A stretch of 64,000 nucleotides of DNA, taken from positions 50,150,390 through 50,214,389 of the forward strand of contig CP092886.1 in the NCBI GenBank assembly GCA_030710605.1, in the 5' to 3' direction. Shown here one piece after another: positions 63,840 to 64,000 of this stretch (its first letter is position 1; each line of letters begins with the position of its first letter). A program made the position numbers and the translations under genes. The notes beneath the pieces are model-generated. The model saw nothing but the letters and a program-made list of their open reading frames with translations, was not told the origin of the DNA and searched no databases. This stretch comes from Cordylochernes scorpioides (Eukaryota > Arthropoda > Arachnida > Pseudoscorpiones > Chernetidae).

Positions 63840-64000
63840 CGGTTCTTGGCCTTGTCCAATGGACAGGAACTTAATGCGACTTGGCGTGAATCCAACTCGT
63901 TCAGCGAGTTTGAAAATCTCAGCCCCAGGGTCAGCCCCAGGGCAGAGAATGAATATGACCGGAGTGGAGCAAGAACATTGGCTATAGATGCCTTCATAGG
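63840..64000 (-). CDS. DNAH10: Dynein heavy chain exon (D6 module start), partial at window edge
   Basis: Reading the minus strand with the first full codon at 63998, the exon encodes YEGIYSQ then VIFILCPGADPGAEIFKLAE and FLSIGQGQEP. The [IV]F[IV]L.PG.DP stretch and the GQGQE box are hallmarks of the dynein heavy chain D6 (AAA6) region. Donor GTAAAT follows at 63839. The next exon starts in phase 0 with AAIKMFETGYSRG, as the family requires. The exon continues beyond the window. Confidence 0.85.

Larger units (their letters stand above)
38612..64000 (-). other. DNAH10: Axonemal dynein heavy chain gene, 3' end (DNAH10-like), eight exons
   Basis: The gene runs right to left and leaves the window at 64000. 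Exons, in transcript order: 64000-63840, 50999-50493, 49294-49120, 49061-48930, 46822-46611, 46546-46379, 43596-43270, 38758-38612. Every intron has GT donor and AG acceptor on the minus strand and all phases join (0,0,1,1,0,0,0). The joined 1829 nt give 608 codons and TAA. The protein covers the D6/AAA6 module, the AAA lid and the C-terminal domain of dynein heavy chain, the ATP-driven motor of ciliary arms. Resemblance to vertebrate DNAH10 (an inner-arm chain) runs to the last residues; the paralogue assignment is from remembered family sequence, so another axonemal chain is possible. Introns are swollen by transposons, one to 12.8 kb. Confidence 0.85.

Noticed and set aside
1..64000. tRNA, rRNA or bacterial operon signals
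   Set aside because: No cloverleaf, rRNA-like core, or ribosome-binding pattern was seen. The spliced dynein gene and transposons show eukaryotic DNA.

Overview
This is a repeat-rich, AT-rich animal nuclear contig, not a microbial one. The only host gene I can support is the 3' end of an axonemal dynein heavy chain, closest to DNAH10. It lies on the minus strand and is split into eight spliced exons between 38612 and the right edge (64000), with a stop codon and AATAAA at 38584-38589. Exon phases agree at every junction, and the joined 608 codons cover the last AAA module (D6), the AAA lid and the C-terminal domain. The gene implies an animal with motile cilia or flagellated sperm. The transposon mix (copia with half-tRNA(iMet) priming, three gypsy lineages, several mariner/Tc1 groups, Penelope-like pieces, Helitrons) fits an arthropod, perhaps a chelicerate, but the species cannot be fixed from the window.

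Left part (1-37.2 kb) is a transposon graveyard downstream of the gene. A copia element (1070-5456, TSD AATTA) sits inside a gypsy element (about 885-7343). Next come a piggyBac fragment, a foldback element, a minus-strand gypsy (8787-14423), a Helitron (14585-15743), a second foldback, a D37D Tc1/mariner (16356-17719), and a mariner (17735-24292) split by a nearly intact gypsy (17794-23051). Beyond that are another mariner (25368-26673), decayed Tc1, gypsy, LINE and mariner relics, a 193-bp hairpin element, and two copies of a small MITE.

Middle part (37.7-51 kb) holds a 550-bp almost perfect palindrome just past the dynein polyadenylation signal, then seven dynein exons. Their introns contain Tc1 relics and a non-autonomous Helitron (44221-45426) that carries a 73-bp minisatellite array.

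Right part (51-63.8 kb) is one 12.8-kb dynein intron. It contains a TTAA MITE, a mariner, a Penelope-like GIY-YIG fragment, two copies of an unusual ORF1-only retroelement, and a gypsy element (58534-63089, TSD CATC) inserted in the second copy.

Most transposon ORFs are broken. The best preserved is the gypsy pol at 19302-22823. The most noteworthy patterns are the foldback family with CTCF-consensus-like sites in its arms, the minisatellite-bearing Helitron, the ORF1-only retroelement family, and a gag/pol -1 frameshift arrangement conserved between two gypsy elements.
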